Origin: Owenia fusiformis
Taxonomy: Eukaryota > Annelida > Polychaeta > Sabellida > Oweniidae
Assembly (NCBI GenBank): GCA_903813345.2
Contig: CAIIXF020000006.1
Coordinates: 37,231,348-37,289,935, forward strand
Direction of reading: 5' to 3'
DNA: 58,588 bases
Position numbers and translations under genes: made by a program. Positions 35,037-45,655 of this stretch are shown here, piece after piece. Position 1 is the first letter of the stretch. Each line of letters starts with the position of its first letter. The notes beneath the pieces are model-generated. The model was not told the DNA's origin. It saw only the letters and a program-made list of their open reading frames with translations, and ran no database searches.

Positions 35037-37150
35037 ATGGATAGCTTTTGGGAAAAACAATTAGAAATATCTCACTTCCCATGAAATTGCAGCTGCCCTT
35101 TGACATGGTAGGACTATGTTCTCCCCTTATCTCATGCTCCCACAGGTTCAGACACTACACCAGCAAAGGCTGGGAAAATGATTTGGGTGCCAGTGTAGAA
35201 AACATTGCCCCAAGCTTCAGATGCAAGCCAAATGCTAGTAAAATGCAGGGGTTGTAATGGACATGACACATAGCTCAGTGATAATGATAATAGAGTGTTG
35301 AAGTGCTTAAATGCACAAAATAGGATATTTGAACTGCAGTTAAGATACCTAATAAGGTAACTTGTATCAATTAGTCAAAGTGCTCTCTTTAAAAGCCAAA
35401 ATAATGTATCATTAATTATGAATTATATATTATTATATGTGGCCTTTCAATTGACTTACTTAAAGAATTTATCATCTTAACATAGATAACTGACTTAATC
35501 TTATCAATCTTAATCAGCCTTATTAGGTAATTTTCCTATTCATAATTGAAGACTCATTAACTTGTATATTAACATGTTGATAAAGTGGGCGTCGCCCTTG
35601 GTCAGGCTTTAATAATGAATATCCATGAGAAATACGGATGCAATCTTAAAAATTGTTTTTATACACTGAAAATAACATACTAAAAATGAATATAGATCAT
35701 ATTAAAAAAAAATCAACAAAAAAATACTCTCCTCATTTGCAATTTTTCAGATATCATCAGGACACCATTCCCTTTGATTTAAGAGCCAGAGCACTTGCAT
35801 CTTTTTGTTGAGCACTGTTGTTTGCAGCTCCATTTTACTAGCATTTGACATGCATCTGGAGCTTGGGCAACGTTTTTCACACTGGCACCCAAATCATTTT
35901 CCCAGCCTTTGTGGTAATGGATTCCCAACTCAATTGGGAGGGTGAAGCGAGGACTGACATAGGTATAATTGTCTGGAACCAACTTATGCAACTTATGGTG
36001 GGATGTTCTTATGGTGGGATGAGACACATAGTCCTAGCATGTCAAAGGGCAGCTGCAATTTCATGGGAAGTGAGATATCTCTAATTTTTTACTTTTCCAA
36101 AAGCTATCCGTTTTTCAACTTTGAGTTCTGATGATATACTGAACTGGTACTCAGCAAACATATTGACAAGGTCAAAAACAAAAAACCAGGTGATAAGATT
36201 GCTCATTGACTGGAGATAAAGAGGGAAATTTCCCTCTCTGATAGCCCACACTTAGTTAAGGCACAGTATTTCAATTCAAATAATCTGAAACCAAAACTTA
36301 AAGACTGGTACATTCTGTTGGTCAGCACACCTTTCATCAAACTGTTTATCACTTCATTATCTAGATTCTGAACAGCTGTATATGTAGTATAGGCTCTCTT
36401 TAGAATTTAGAGACTGCAGGCTGTGACTGTGGCGGCCCTTCTGGTTCCGGTTCAAACCGTGAAAGAGGTTAAATAGCCTAAATGTTCACTTGCACTGGTA
36501 CATTCTGTTGGTCAGCACACCATTAACTGTTTAGGCACTGGGTCAGCACAGCATTCATCAAACTGTTTAAGCACATCATCATCTAAATTCTGGAAGTTTG
36601 TATCTGTAGCATAGGTTCTCTTCAGGAGAAAATAGAGACTCGACATACATGTACATAGAATAGTGGATACATGTTGTAGATCTGGAACATTTGTTGCTTG
36701 CTTTCTTCTTCTAAACAGGGTTGTGATATGGTGTAAGCCTTTAAAAAGTCAAATGCTACGATTGATTATAGCACTTAATATCAAAAAGGTATCTGGTGTT
36801 ATCCAGAAAACTGAACTACATTCATTTGTTCAACCCATGATAGAGATTTAATAACCTAAATGTTCAAGGTACGAAAAGTGGGCGTCGCCCATGATTAGTC
36901 TTTAACAATGATGGAAATCAATGATAAATCATCTTGTTATGTTTGCAAAATTTCTTTACCATGAAAATAGCACACTGAAACTGTAGTATGACCATATTCA
37001 AAGAAATTTTTTTATGAAAAAAATATTCCTATATCTCCCCACCCCCATGGGATTTGGTGGGAGGGGGTTCTTACTATTTTTTGACCATTCTAGTGGACCA
37101 CAAAAATGGCTCTGGCTCTTAAATCAAAGGGAATGGTATTCTGATGATAT
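35037..37150. repeat. Composite inverted/direct repeat family of unknown origin
   Basis: The block 35037-35258 (plus) recurs inverted at about 35822-36118. Both can encode KGWENDLGASV(K/E)N(V/I)A, so the repeat may derive from a coding sequence I do not recognise. The end of that stretch (GGCTCTTAAATCAAAGGGAA) appears at 35775 (minus) and 37110 (plus). A second pair beginning GTGGGCGTCGCCC lies in direct orientation at about 35586 and 36878. A phrase ACTGGTACATTCTGTTGGTC is doubled at 36304 and 36494. No intact frame. Confidence 0.7.
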
Positions 37151-37274
37151 GTGGAAAGTTTCATGCTTCGTTCCATGAATGAACTGTTTTCCTGTTTTCT
37201 TGCACTATTGATCTCGCTATATATGTTACATTGATTTTAATTTTTTTTTAAATAAATAAAAAAATACAATATAG

Positions 37275-37665
37275 AGTCCATTTCACTGCTTCAGTTTGTC
37301 AGTAGAACAGCAAAAATAAGAAATTGGGAGACTATTGTGCAATAATATATGGAAAAGTATATTCATAATGTACATGAATGACATTTGTATATTTCAGATT
37401 TTTTAGTTTTTTGTGCAATAAGCCTGTGCCGTCTTGTAATTTGAAGAATTTCAGCCATGTTAATCTTATTGAAAATAACATGGCAGAGAAACATCCAAAT
37501 ATAAGAGGCCACACACTTTATAAGCCAAACTAGAAGCAATCCAAGATATACAAATGTCATTCATGTACATTATGAATATACTTTTCTATATATTATTGCA
37601 CAATGGTCTCCCAATTTCTTATTTTTGCCGTTCTACTGACGAACTGAAGCAGTGAAATGGACTCT
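37275..37665. mobile_element. Foldback element with ~120-bp arms
   Basis: Left arm TAGAGTCCATTTCACTGCTT to GAATGACATTTGTATAT (37275-37395); right arm ATATACAAATGTCATTC to AAGTGAAATGGACTCTA-type complement (about 37547-37665). The arms differ at few positions. The ~150-bp centre has short open frames on the minus strand but nothing recognised. It is probably a MITE; no clear target duplication. Confidence 0.85.
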
Positions 37666-38131
37666 AGGTGTGCAATCAGCTATAATAGGCTGTACATAGG
37701 TAATCTTGATGATAGTGTTAGATGAAAGTCAATTTATAACAAGAAGAAATCTAATTCAGTTGACACTGCCCGATTCAGTGTTTTCTCGTACTGCTAGCTC
37801 ATAATTACATGTATAAGAAAAGTTAACATTATTTTAGCAGCACATTTCATTCATCTCGTCAGTATAAAGTGACTTTCTTACACTTCAGAGGCCGAAATTG
37901 GGGATTTCAAGAAACACTTTTCAAGAAAATAGTCTTACCTTTCTATTAGGATGGCTTCAGGTGCCAAAATTAGCTGATCCATGAATATATATCATTTTGA
38001 AACTTGGAAGCAAGAATTTTGTTTTGGAAGCCATGTTTTTTTGACAGTCATGACAGGAAGTAGATTCTCAAAATGAAAACTGGATTAACAGCATTGATTC
38101 TGAATTTGGCTTAGAATATTTACTCAGATAT
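37666..38131. other. Non-coding, possible decayed exon trace
   Basis: Nothing firm. Minus strand near 37936-37975 reads ILAPEAILIER up to a good donor AAAG|GTAAGA, which loosely resembles the APE motif exon expected before the displaced MASTL exon. Its phase does not fit, so it is not annotated as an exon. Confidence 0.3.
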
Positions 38132-38137
38132 GTATTG

Positions 38138-38399
38138 CAGGCCTGTCAACTTGGGAACACCTAACATGAGTGACTTGGAAATGTTAAACAAAAAATTTCG
38201 AACGAAATGCGTGACATATCCGTAATTCGCGTGAAAAGTCCGAACGAAATGCGTACGTTTTTTCCCGTCGTTCGTATTTTTGCTGTGCAGATGATCCTTT
38301 TTGGAAAATTTTCTGTCACGCAAAAATAACTGGCGCGACTTCAAATTCTTCAGCAAATGCGTGACAAATACGCAAATTGCGGGACAGTTGGCAGGCCTG
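38138..38399. mobile_element. 262-bp element, CAGGCCTGTCAACT termini, 6-bp duplication GTATTG
   Basis: Starts CAGGCCTGTCAACTTGGGA and ends ...GCGGGACAGTTGGCAGGCCTG. The direct repeat GTATTG abuts both ends (38132-38137, 38400-38405). Inside are repeated GCGTGACA and CGTATTT phrases. It is the same family as 53583-54051, which also has a 6-bp duplication. No coding. The ends resemble hAT elements, but those usually make 8-bp duplications, so the superfamily is left open. Confidence 0.9.
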
Positions 38400-38510
38400 G
38401 TATTGTAATATTATTACCATGATTATTGACTACTATTTAATAATTGTGGTGTAGAGGAAAAACATTTTTCTGAAATTATGAATGATTACTAAAAATGCAT
38501 TGTGAAAGTT

Positions 38511-38600
38511 GAGCTGAGGCTGTGGCAGAGTGGTTAGGGAATCAGTCTTGCAACCTTGATTTTGCAGGTTCGAATCCCGGCCGTGGCATATCATGTTTTC
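38511..38600 (+). repeat. tRNA-like Pol III promoter, probable SINE head
   Basis: An A box TGGCAGAGTGG (38523-38533) and a B box GGTTCGAATCC (38568-38578) are spaced as in a tRNA, followed by a T/C-rich stretch. The acceptor and T stems do not pair well, so it is not a working tRNA; a tRNA-derived SINE 5' end or tRNA pseudogene fits best. Confidence 0.6.
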
Positions 38601-39486
38601 TTTTTTTTCTTTATTTCTGAGCCACAATATTTTCTCTATCTCATTTTTTATAGCACAGTGTCATATTTATTACTTTTTGGGGGGTTTTAAAATATAGGTA
38701 AAATGTCTATGTGTGGCTTTAAACACTGGTCCCGAATTCATCCATTTTGTTATAAAAAACGTAACGTATTTATAACCAGATCAGGACAATGACACCAAAT
38801 TAGTATTAGCCTATTGGGTTTACTTTATATTACTATATACTATTCATAATCTATGTAAAACAAAAATCTGACGAATAAACATAATCACAATTTCATGATA
38901 ACACATGCTTGGTATCCTGGCTTGATAGCTTAAAACAACAAATACAGATTTAAGATTAATCGGAAACTTCACTTTTTGCACATATAAACATGAGAATATC
39001 ATATTGAGATTACAATCCGATTCTTAAAAATATCGTTTACCAATACCCTGGATCAATCAACAATTCCGAGTTCAGATTTCGGTGTCCCTTGCCAATGCAT
39101 GGTACTCCAAGCAGGGCATGTTTCTATCTGGGCGTGGATAGTAATACAATAATTGCTCACCAACATAGAATATTTTATAGCATGCAATATGACCATCTTA
39201 AATGCAATTTTTTATATTAGTTATTATTAATATCATACTTGATATATAGCATGTTTAGTTGTCCAATGCTAGTTTAATTTTTGAAGGGGGCAAATGACAT
39301 TAGGAAGCATGGACACAAATATGTATCCTTTTACTCACATTTCACAATTTTTATTACACAATTGTTATTTTGTCACCTATCTTACTTCAGCTAATATTTG
39401 TTTTCAAATGAACTTTATAAAATAAAAAATTGCAAGCACCATCAACAATGTTCCATCAATATGTCTTTATACAATTCTCAATAATA
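38601..39486. other. No gene recognised
   Basis: AT-rich DNA on both strands without plausible frames. It could hold the body of the SINE at its left edge, but no tail or target duplication was identified. Confidence 0.4.
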
Positions 39487-39987
39487 CTGTAGATTGGGTT
39501 AATTTGGCGCCCGCTTTAATTTGGCGAATTTGGCGAAATTGAAAAATTTGCCAATATAAATCTTCGCCAAAATTTAGAATGAATCCCCGGGAATTATCTA
39601 GGGTATTTAGTCCAGTGTATTTAGGTCACTTCCGGTTTAGTTTTTTCAAAAATATGAAAAAAGTCTCTCATAAATTGGCTCAGAACTTGTCAGTCACTCA
39701 TTAACTCAGGGAAAAACTGGAGAGGAAAAGCATGGTATAGTAGCAGCATCGATTGAGCTGCAAAATGTAAAGGATGATCTCACAAAAATGTGCAAACTTG
39801 GTGAATATCGCCAGTGGTCCTCAAAAGAAAAAATCAACATAGCCAAACATGCCCATTTACATGGTAATTCGCAAACAGCGCGTAAGTTAAAATTTTTTTT
39901 GCATATCCGCCAAATTAAATAGCCGCCAATATGCCAAAAATGGCAAAATCGCCAAATTAAGTAGCGCCAAATTAACCCAATCTACAG
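39487..39987. mobile_element. 501-bp MITE with TTAATTTGGCG repeats and a transposase N-terminal trace
   Basis: Inverted ends CTGTAGATTGGGTTAATTTG on both sides, TA duplicated (39485-39486, 39988-39989). The motif AATTTGGCG is repeated inside both ends. On the plus strand about 39755-39890 reads EYRQWSSKEKINIAKHAHLH then GNSQTARKL, which resembles the N-terminal helix-turn-helix start of pogo/Tc1-type transposases. It thus looks like an internally deleted autonomous element. Confidence 0.85.
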
Positions 39988-40167
39988 TATCTAAAAAGTT
40001 CTTGCAATGAACAAAGTATGTCTTCAATGTAAAGGTGACAAGGCATTAACATGCAATAGTTAAGCACCTGCCATTTGTTAAAGACGTCGAATGCCAACTG
40101 CAGAACACCATCCACAAAAAAGTAGAAGAATATGTAACCAATTCATAACACATACTTAGTTTATGTA

Positions 40168-40345
40168 CAGTAAAACTTGTGTATAGTGAACATTCTTTTG
40201 CCAAGAAAAAACGTTCACTGTAGGTAGGTGTTCACTAGAGAGAGGGTAATTTATAAAGAAGTCAGTGGACTATGTGCGTAGGAAGGGTGTCCACTAGGGA
40301 CAGGTGTTCACTAGAGAGAGGTGTTCACTAAGACAGGTTTTACTG
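40168..40345. mobile_element. 178-bp TA-flanked MITE (CAGTAAAAC termini)
   Basis: Ends CAGTAAAACTTGTG and, reversed, CAGTAAAACCTGTC; TA at 40166-40167 and 40346-40347. The interior repeats GTGTTCACTAGAGAGAGG. It resembles common mariner-type MITEs. Confidence 0.8.
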
Positions 40346-40403
40346 TATATAGATATGCGGAATTGATCAAAGTTTAATATAAGACTTCAGATTCTATACA
40401 TTA

Positions 40404-41132
40404 GAGAGGTTAAGCAATACCACTTTTTACAACGTAAACCGCGAACGGGAAGGCGCGCGCAGGGTTTTCTCAGGATGTGACGTCATATTGTTCTACTTAT
40501 TTCCCGGTTTACGTACATCCAAACGTGAAAAAATCAAAGTCTAGGTCGGTCGTTCCGTAAAGGATTTTTCATACTTTATCAAGTTCGATGGAGATAAATA
40601 TGATATAGGTCGAATACATAAATATGTTTGACACAAATCTGTGTATATATCGAGATCATTTGTGTCCCAATCTAATCAAATATAACTTGGATGTTGAGGC
40701 ACCCATTCCATATGTAAAATCTGATGAGATTACATGCAATTGCAATTACCCACATATCAACTCATCCTAATTCTTTATACATATTGTGACACCATAGTAA
40801 TAAAACTATGAATGCTTTAAAGACTTGCTTAAAGATATTATTGCGTCCAGTTGTATTTTGTAAGATTCGGGATGTCATAGAACACTACCAGGGTGTGAAA
40901 CATCTCCTTCCTTTGTTAACACTTCAATTTGTCAATAAAGTAATATTTTTTATACTTTTAAAGTAGAAAATAAAACGAAAGGCCACTTAAAGAAAAAGAA
41001 AAAAATCATTTTGAGGTTTGCGTTACGTCTTAAGTCCTCAGCTTAAAGCACCTTTGTTCATAGTACGTAAACGGGAACGTAAAGGTTTACGTTTGCGGTT
41101 CGCGTCATAAAAATCGTCTTGCTTAACCTCTC
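40404..41132. mobile_element. 729-bp TA-flanked MITE (GAGAGGTTAAGCAA termini)
   Basis: Inverted ends GAGAGGTTAAGCAA with TA flanks (40402-40403, 41133-41134). Subterminal inverted phrases ACGTAAACCGCGAACG and CGTTTGCGGTTCGCG. The interior has no recognised coding sequence. Confidence 0.8.
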
Positions 41133-41134
41133 TA

Positions 41135-41673
41135 TTAACTTATTTGCACTACCCATTAACTTGGAGATAGTTTTGGCTAAGAGAAGAAAATGTGCCAATG
41201 ACAAATCATATCTAACGATGACATGATTTATGATGTCTTATTGCTTAAAAAGTGAAAATTCATCCAATCCTTAAACTGTATGTATGTCCATCATGTCCAA
41301 GGGAGAATATTCTTTCAATATTGTTATTTCACTTTTTGCTCTGTTGTCAGATCTGATGACAAATTTAGTATGCACTATTTGTTGATCATTTCGCCATTGT
41401 ATTAGTTCTATTGTAATACAATAATTCCTATCTCTAAAAGGTGTTCAACTTTGGAGGTGTTCCACTTTGAGAAAGTGTTCCACTTTGAGAGTGTTCCGCT
41501 TAGAGAGGTTCATTTAACATTCAGCAAGTTGGTCTTGGAACTCTGAAAGGTGATCCATTAACAGAGATATTCCACTTCAAGAGGCATTCTACTTTACAGG
41601 TTTCACTGTACTGTTATAATATACTGGCCATGTGGTCTGCATAACTGCACACTGATGAAAATAATTGGTTGAT
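41135..41673. other. 3' flank of MASTL with a decayed MITE end
   Basis: The part 41440-41612 repeats GTGTTCCACTTTGAGA and ends ACAGGTTTCACTGTAC, similar to the right end of the 40168 MITE family, but no matching left end is seen. No coding. It may include the MASTL 3' untranslated region. Confidence 0.45.
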
Positions 41674-41723
41674 TTAGTTCCAGTCAAATCCAGACATCTG
41701 CACATGTTGAAGAGAGTTACGAG
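41674..41723 (-). CDS. MASTL: MASTL (Greatwall) last coding exon
   Basis: Acceptor TTTTCAG|CT, then RNSLQHVQMSGFDWN and TAA at 41676-41674. It matches the C-terminal AGC-kinase tail of Greatwall (ARNxxQHLxxSGF). Phase 1 joins correctly to the exon ending at 41968. The tail folds back on the N lobe and is needed for kinase activation in this family. Confidence 0.9.
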
Positions 41724-41967
41724 CTGAAAATGAAGTAATATAAAAATACAATGCATACAAATAATGTTCTTAATTGTCCATAAGAATAATACCCCTTCAA
41801 GTTGATAATTTTGTTCTTTTCAAGTTGAAGTTAACAATATGGTAAAATGGAAAAAAATCTGAGTGGTTTAATTCTAGTTTATATCAGGCAACGTAGCATT
41901 CATAATCCATTTTGAGGTATTTGACTATTTTCATACTACATGTATATAGGGCTGATTTTCACTATAC

Positions 41968-42078
41968 CATCAAAATATGCAGTGTCCGTCTCATCATCAG
42001 GCTCAGGAATGAAAGGCATGGTGAGGTCCTGTAGATTCTCCCAATCTGTAGTTTCAAACAGTTCATGCACTCTCAGGT
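41968..42078 (-). CDS. MASTL: MASTL (Greatwall) penultimate coding exon
   Basis: A 111-nt exon with acceptor TATTCCAG|AC and donor GATG|GTATAG, phase 1 at both ends. It encodes [20 protein letters not shown], then [16 protein letters not shown], closely matching the Greatwall C-terminal lobe end and tail (DWENLxxxxMPFIPxPDDETDTxYF). MASTL phosphorylates ENSA/ARPP19 to restrain PP2A-B55 at mitotic entry. The mariner-like element at 42131 sits only 51 bp upstream of this exon, within the preceding intron. Confidence 0.93.
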
Positions 42079-42364
42079 CTGGAATACACAATGTATATAC
42101 AACTGTAATTGCTGAGCTGAGCTAATAATACAGGGTGGTCCAAAAAAATGGGACACTCGAATTTCAAAAATAAATATTGGTTGTCTTGAGGAAAACATGT
42201 CATATTATATACCAGTGGATAGGGAATTTACTTATCTTTAATTTGGTATATCATGAGTTCAAATTTATTATAATATCTGTCAACCAGCGTTCATAATATA
42301 AACGACGTCATTTTCGTTTCAAAACAGGTTTTCCGAAACTTGCAAAAAACAAGTTTTTTGTCAA

Positions 42365-42520
42365 CTTGATTTACATAAACAGACGCTCAATATGACCACC
42401 ATTTTGATCAATTATAGCCCTCAATTTTGGCCTAAACTGGTCAAATGCATTACTGACATGCTGTTGAGACAGTGTATTCGACTTCTCAATAATTCTGTCC
42501 TTAAGGGACTGAGTAGATGT
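42365..42520 (-). pseudogene. Tc1/mariner-like transposase C-terminal fragment
   Basis: The minus strand reads SLKDRIIEKSNTLSQQHVSN, then FRPKLRAIIDQNGGHIE, the usual C-terminal end of this transposase group. It is facing away from the fragment at 42645, so the internal part of the element is an inverted duplication. Confidence 0.8.
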
Positions 42521-42644
42521 AAGGGGTTCATAGTAAAGCAATTCTGTTAGTTCTCCAAATACCCGGTAGTCACAGACATTGACATCGGATGATCCAATTA
42601 TGTTGTTTTTGGACCATCCTGATATGAGCTATTTTCGAATCATT

Positions 42645-42960
42645 ACATTTTCCAACAAGATGGGGTTCCAAGCAATGGATCTCACAAGAGTGTCAAATGT
42701 TTTAAGGAAAATATGCCTAGATTCATCCACCTTAATCGCTGCCTCGCCCAGATCACCCGATTACCCAATGTCTGCGACTACCACGTATGGGGAGGACTGA
42801 AAGAATTGGTATACCATAAATCCTTAAGATCTATTCAGTCCCTTAAGGACAGGATTATTGAGAAGTGAAATTTATTGTCTCAACAGCATATCAATCATGC
42901 TATTGACCAATTTAGGCCAAAATTGAGGGCACCAATTGATCACAAGAACACAAATGTGTA
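42645..42960 (+). pseudogene. Tc1/mariner-like DDE transposase fragment
   Basis: The plus strand reads FQQDGVPSN (second catalytic Asp region), ENMPRFIHLNR, then NVCDYHVWGGLKELVYHKSL. The expected SPDL motif with the third acidic residue is degraded (ITRLPN). A stop follows at about 42866, and the C-terminal FRPKLRA phrase continues after small changes. Inactive remnant. Confidence 0.82.
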
Positions 42961-43009
42961 CAATATGTCCCCACCCATGGGTGATCCCATCAAATGGTAA
43001 TCCTGAAAA

Positions 43010-44240
43010 TGAGTAGACAAGACTTTACTGTTACAATTTTGGGACGGAAAATGCAAAATGGCCACTTTAAAATTTACCCAGAATGTCAGCTGTAGATTTT
43101 CATACTAAGAACCATCCCTGAAAATTTGAAATTGATCCGTCAAACAGTAAACCAGAAAACATGTAAACAAGACTTTACAGACAAGATTTTAGGATGGAAA
43201 AATCCAAAATGGCTACCTTGACATTTGCCCAGAATGCCTAAAAACTAATCAGTTCTAGATATTCATACTAAGAATCATCCCTGAAAATTTGAAATTGATC
43301 TACCAAACGGTTCACCTGAAAACACATAGACAAGACTTTACAGGCAAGATTTTAGGACGTAAAATCCAAAATGGCTGCCTTGACATTTACCCAGAATGCC
43401 AAAAAACTAATCAGATCTAGATTTTCATACTAAGTATCATCCCTAAAAATTTGAAATTGATCTACCAAACAGTTCACCTGAAAACACGTAGACAAGACTT
43501 TACAGACAAGATTTTAGGACGGAAAATCCAAAATGGCTGCCTTGACATTTACCCAGAATGCCAAAAAACTAATCAGATCTAGATTTTCATACTAAGAATC
43601 ATCCCTGAAAATTTAAAATTGATCTACCAAATGGTTCACCTGAAAACGCGTGGACAAGACTTTACAGACAAGATTTTAGGATGGAAAAATCCAAAATGGC
43701 CGACAATAAAAAAGTGATTATAAGTTTTCGCTGATTACTTTTTACAAAATTATCACATATAACTACTGTTAACAATAACATAGGCTTTTATGGCAAAGTA
43801 CACCTAAAATTATTTATAAAGCTTCTAAATAGTTAAAGTATGAAAACTCAAAAACACCGTTCAATATGATACAAAGTATTATTGCGCGCTTACTTTTCTT
43901 AAGACATTCAAAATGGCTGACATGACTGGGCTAACAGGTCCAAAACCTAATCAGATGTAGAATGAAGCAAGCTGAACAAGATGTTAAAGTTTTAAAAGCA
44001 ACCGTGAAGCCGTTTTTCTTAAAGTTTGCAGACAAGGATTTTAGCATTTGACTTCAAAATGGCCGACAGGAAGTAGGTATCGAGCTAAGAATTTCTCGTC
44101 CACATCTGTATGCACTCATTAGTTATCCTGAAAATTTGAAGGTGATATCTGTAGCGGTTTTGGAAAAAACTGCCGGACGTACGGACAGACAGACAGACGG
44201 ATGCGCCTAGGACAACAATATGGCCCCACACTATGTGGTG
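43010..44240 (-). repeat. Inverted satellite units and conserved tail inside the mariner-like element
   Basis: CAAGACTTTACAGACAAGAT, TTTTAGGACGGAAAATCC and AATGGCTGCC recur at about 161-162-bp spacing (for example 43331, 43493). This is the reverse complement of the satellite unit at 1201-4430. The tail near 44170-44250 has GGACAGACAGACAGACGG and CCCCACACTATGTGGTGGGG, phrases common in invertebrate repeats. Confidence 0.88.
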
Positions 44241-44537
44241 GGGACATAAAAATGGCGGACATATTGAACATCTCTTTATGTAAGTTTTGAAACGAAAATG
44301 ACGTAATTTATATTATGGGCGCTGGTTGACAGAAATTATCATGAATTTGAACTTATGATATACCAAATTAAAGATGAGTAAATTCCCTATTCACTGGTAT
44401 ATAATATGACATGTTTTCATCAAGAAAATCAATATCTATTTTCGAAATATGAGTGTCCCATTTTTTGGACCACTCTGTACATCAATTTCTTATCACAAAT
44501 AAATCACCATTTCTTAACAACACTAAAACAACAACTT

Positions 44538-45553
44538 AGCTTCGAGTCTGAGATTAGGGTCAAACATAAGGAGTTGTTCTATAACTTGTGCAGGAGGATA
44601 AACAGCTTCATCATCTTACTTACCTTTAGCTTTAGGTCTGAGATTGGGGTGAAACATGAGGAGTTGTTCTATAACTTGTTGTGCAAGAGGATAAAGAGCT
44701 TCATCATCTTACTTACCTTTAGCTTTAGGTCTGAGATTGGGGTGAAACATGAGGAGTTGTTCTATAACTTGTTGTGCAGGAGGATAAACAGCTTCATCAT
44801 CTTACTTACCTTTAGCTTTAGGTCTGAGATTGGGGTGAAACATGAGGAGTTGTTCTATAACTTGTTGTGCAAGAGGATAAAGAGCTTCATCATCTTACTT
44901 ACCTTTAGCTTTAGGTCTGAGATTGGGGTCAAACACGAGGAGTTGTTCTATAACTTGTTGTGCAAGAGGATAAAGAGCTTCATCATCTTACTTACCTTTA
45001 GCTTTAGGTCTGAGATTGGGGTGAAACATGAGGAGTTGTTCGATTACTTTTTGTGCAAGAGGATAAAGAACTTCATCATCTTACTTACCTTTAGCTTTAG
45101 GTCTGAGATTGGGGTCAAACATGAGGAGTTGTTCTATAACTTGTTGTGCAGGAGGATAAAGAGCTTCATCATCTTAGTTACCTTTAGCTTTAGGTCTGAG
45201 ATTAGGGTCAAACATGAGGAGTTGTTCTATAACTTGTTGTGCAGGAGGATAAAAAGCATCAAAATCTTTCTTACCTTTAGCTTTAGGTCTGAGATTGGGG
45301 TCAAACATGAGGAGTTGTTCAATAACTTGTTGTGCAGGAGGATAAATAGCTTCACCATCTTACTTACCTTTAGCTTTAGGTCTGAGATTGGGGTCAAACA
45401 TGAGAAGTTGTTCTATAACTTGTTGTGCAGGAGGATAAAGAGCTTCATCATCTTACTTACCTTTAGCTTTAGATCTGAGTTTAGGGTCAAACATGAGGAG
45501 TTGTTCTATAACTTGTTGTGCAGGAGGATAAAGAGCTTCATCATCTTACTTAC
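44538..45553 (-). repeat. MASTL: 93-bp tandem array of a MASTL exon segment with splice donor (about 11 extra copies)
   Basis: Unit starts recur exactly every 93 bases (TTTAGGTCTGAG at 44631, 44724, 44817, 44910 and on to 45561). On the minus strand each unit contains the exon part YPPAQQVIEQLLMF(D/H)PNL then RPKAK, followed by donor G|GTAAGTAAG, then restarts at GATGATGAAGC. Only the copy at 45554-45655 has the acceptor and the start of the exon. Reading through any donor meets an in-frame TAA, so the array is not a protein repeat. Most copies have Asp where the real exon and some copies have His. The long plus-strand frame over this array is an antisense artefact of the period being a multiple of 3. 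Confidence 0.93.
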
Positions 45554-45655
45554 CTTTAGCTTTAGGTCTGAGATTGGGGTGAAACATGAGAAGTTGTTCT
45601 ATAACTTGTTGTGCAGGAGGATAAACAGCTTCATCATCTTCTGGCCATGCTATAT
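45554..45655 (-). CDS. MASTL: MASTL (Greatwall) kinase-domain exon
   Basis: A 102-nt exon, acceptor TTGTTCTAG|AT, donor AAAG|GTAAGT, phase 1. It encodes IAWPEDDEAVYPPAQQVIEQ then LLMFHPNLRPKAK, kinase subdomains X-XI, corresponding to the NILKRDIPWPE region onward in Greatwall. It splices in phase to 42078. The preceding exon should be the one found at 34257-34370. No other MASTL exon is seen between here and the window end, where UGT genes lie instead. Confidence 0.92.

Larger units (their letters stand above)
42131..44477. mobile_element. 2.35-kb mariner-like element, ~190-bp TIRs, TA duplication
   Basis: Left end CAGGGTGGTCCAAAAAAATG and right end reversed CAGAGTGGTCCAAAAAATGG; inverted similarity runs about 190 bp inward (to ~42325 and from ~44290). 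TA is duplicated (42129-42130, 44478-44479). It contains opposing transposase fragments and an inverted array of the 161-bp satellite. It lies in a MASTL intron. Confidence 0.92.

Noticed and set aside
37936-37985. Minus-strand ILAPEAILIER before a good donor, as the MASTL exon preceding 34370
   Set aside because: The donor phase is wrong for joining to the exon at 34370, the GTPDY part is not recognisable, and no clear acceptor is present.
38511-38600. Functional tRNA gene
   Set aside because: A and B boxes are present but the acceptor and T stems do not pair; treated as a SINE head.
41940-42125. 61-codon plus-strand frame
   Set aside because: Antisense to the MASTL exon at 41968-42078.
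42579-42800. 73-codon plus-strand frame as a gene
   Set aside because: It is out of frame with the transposase remnant read at 42645-42868.
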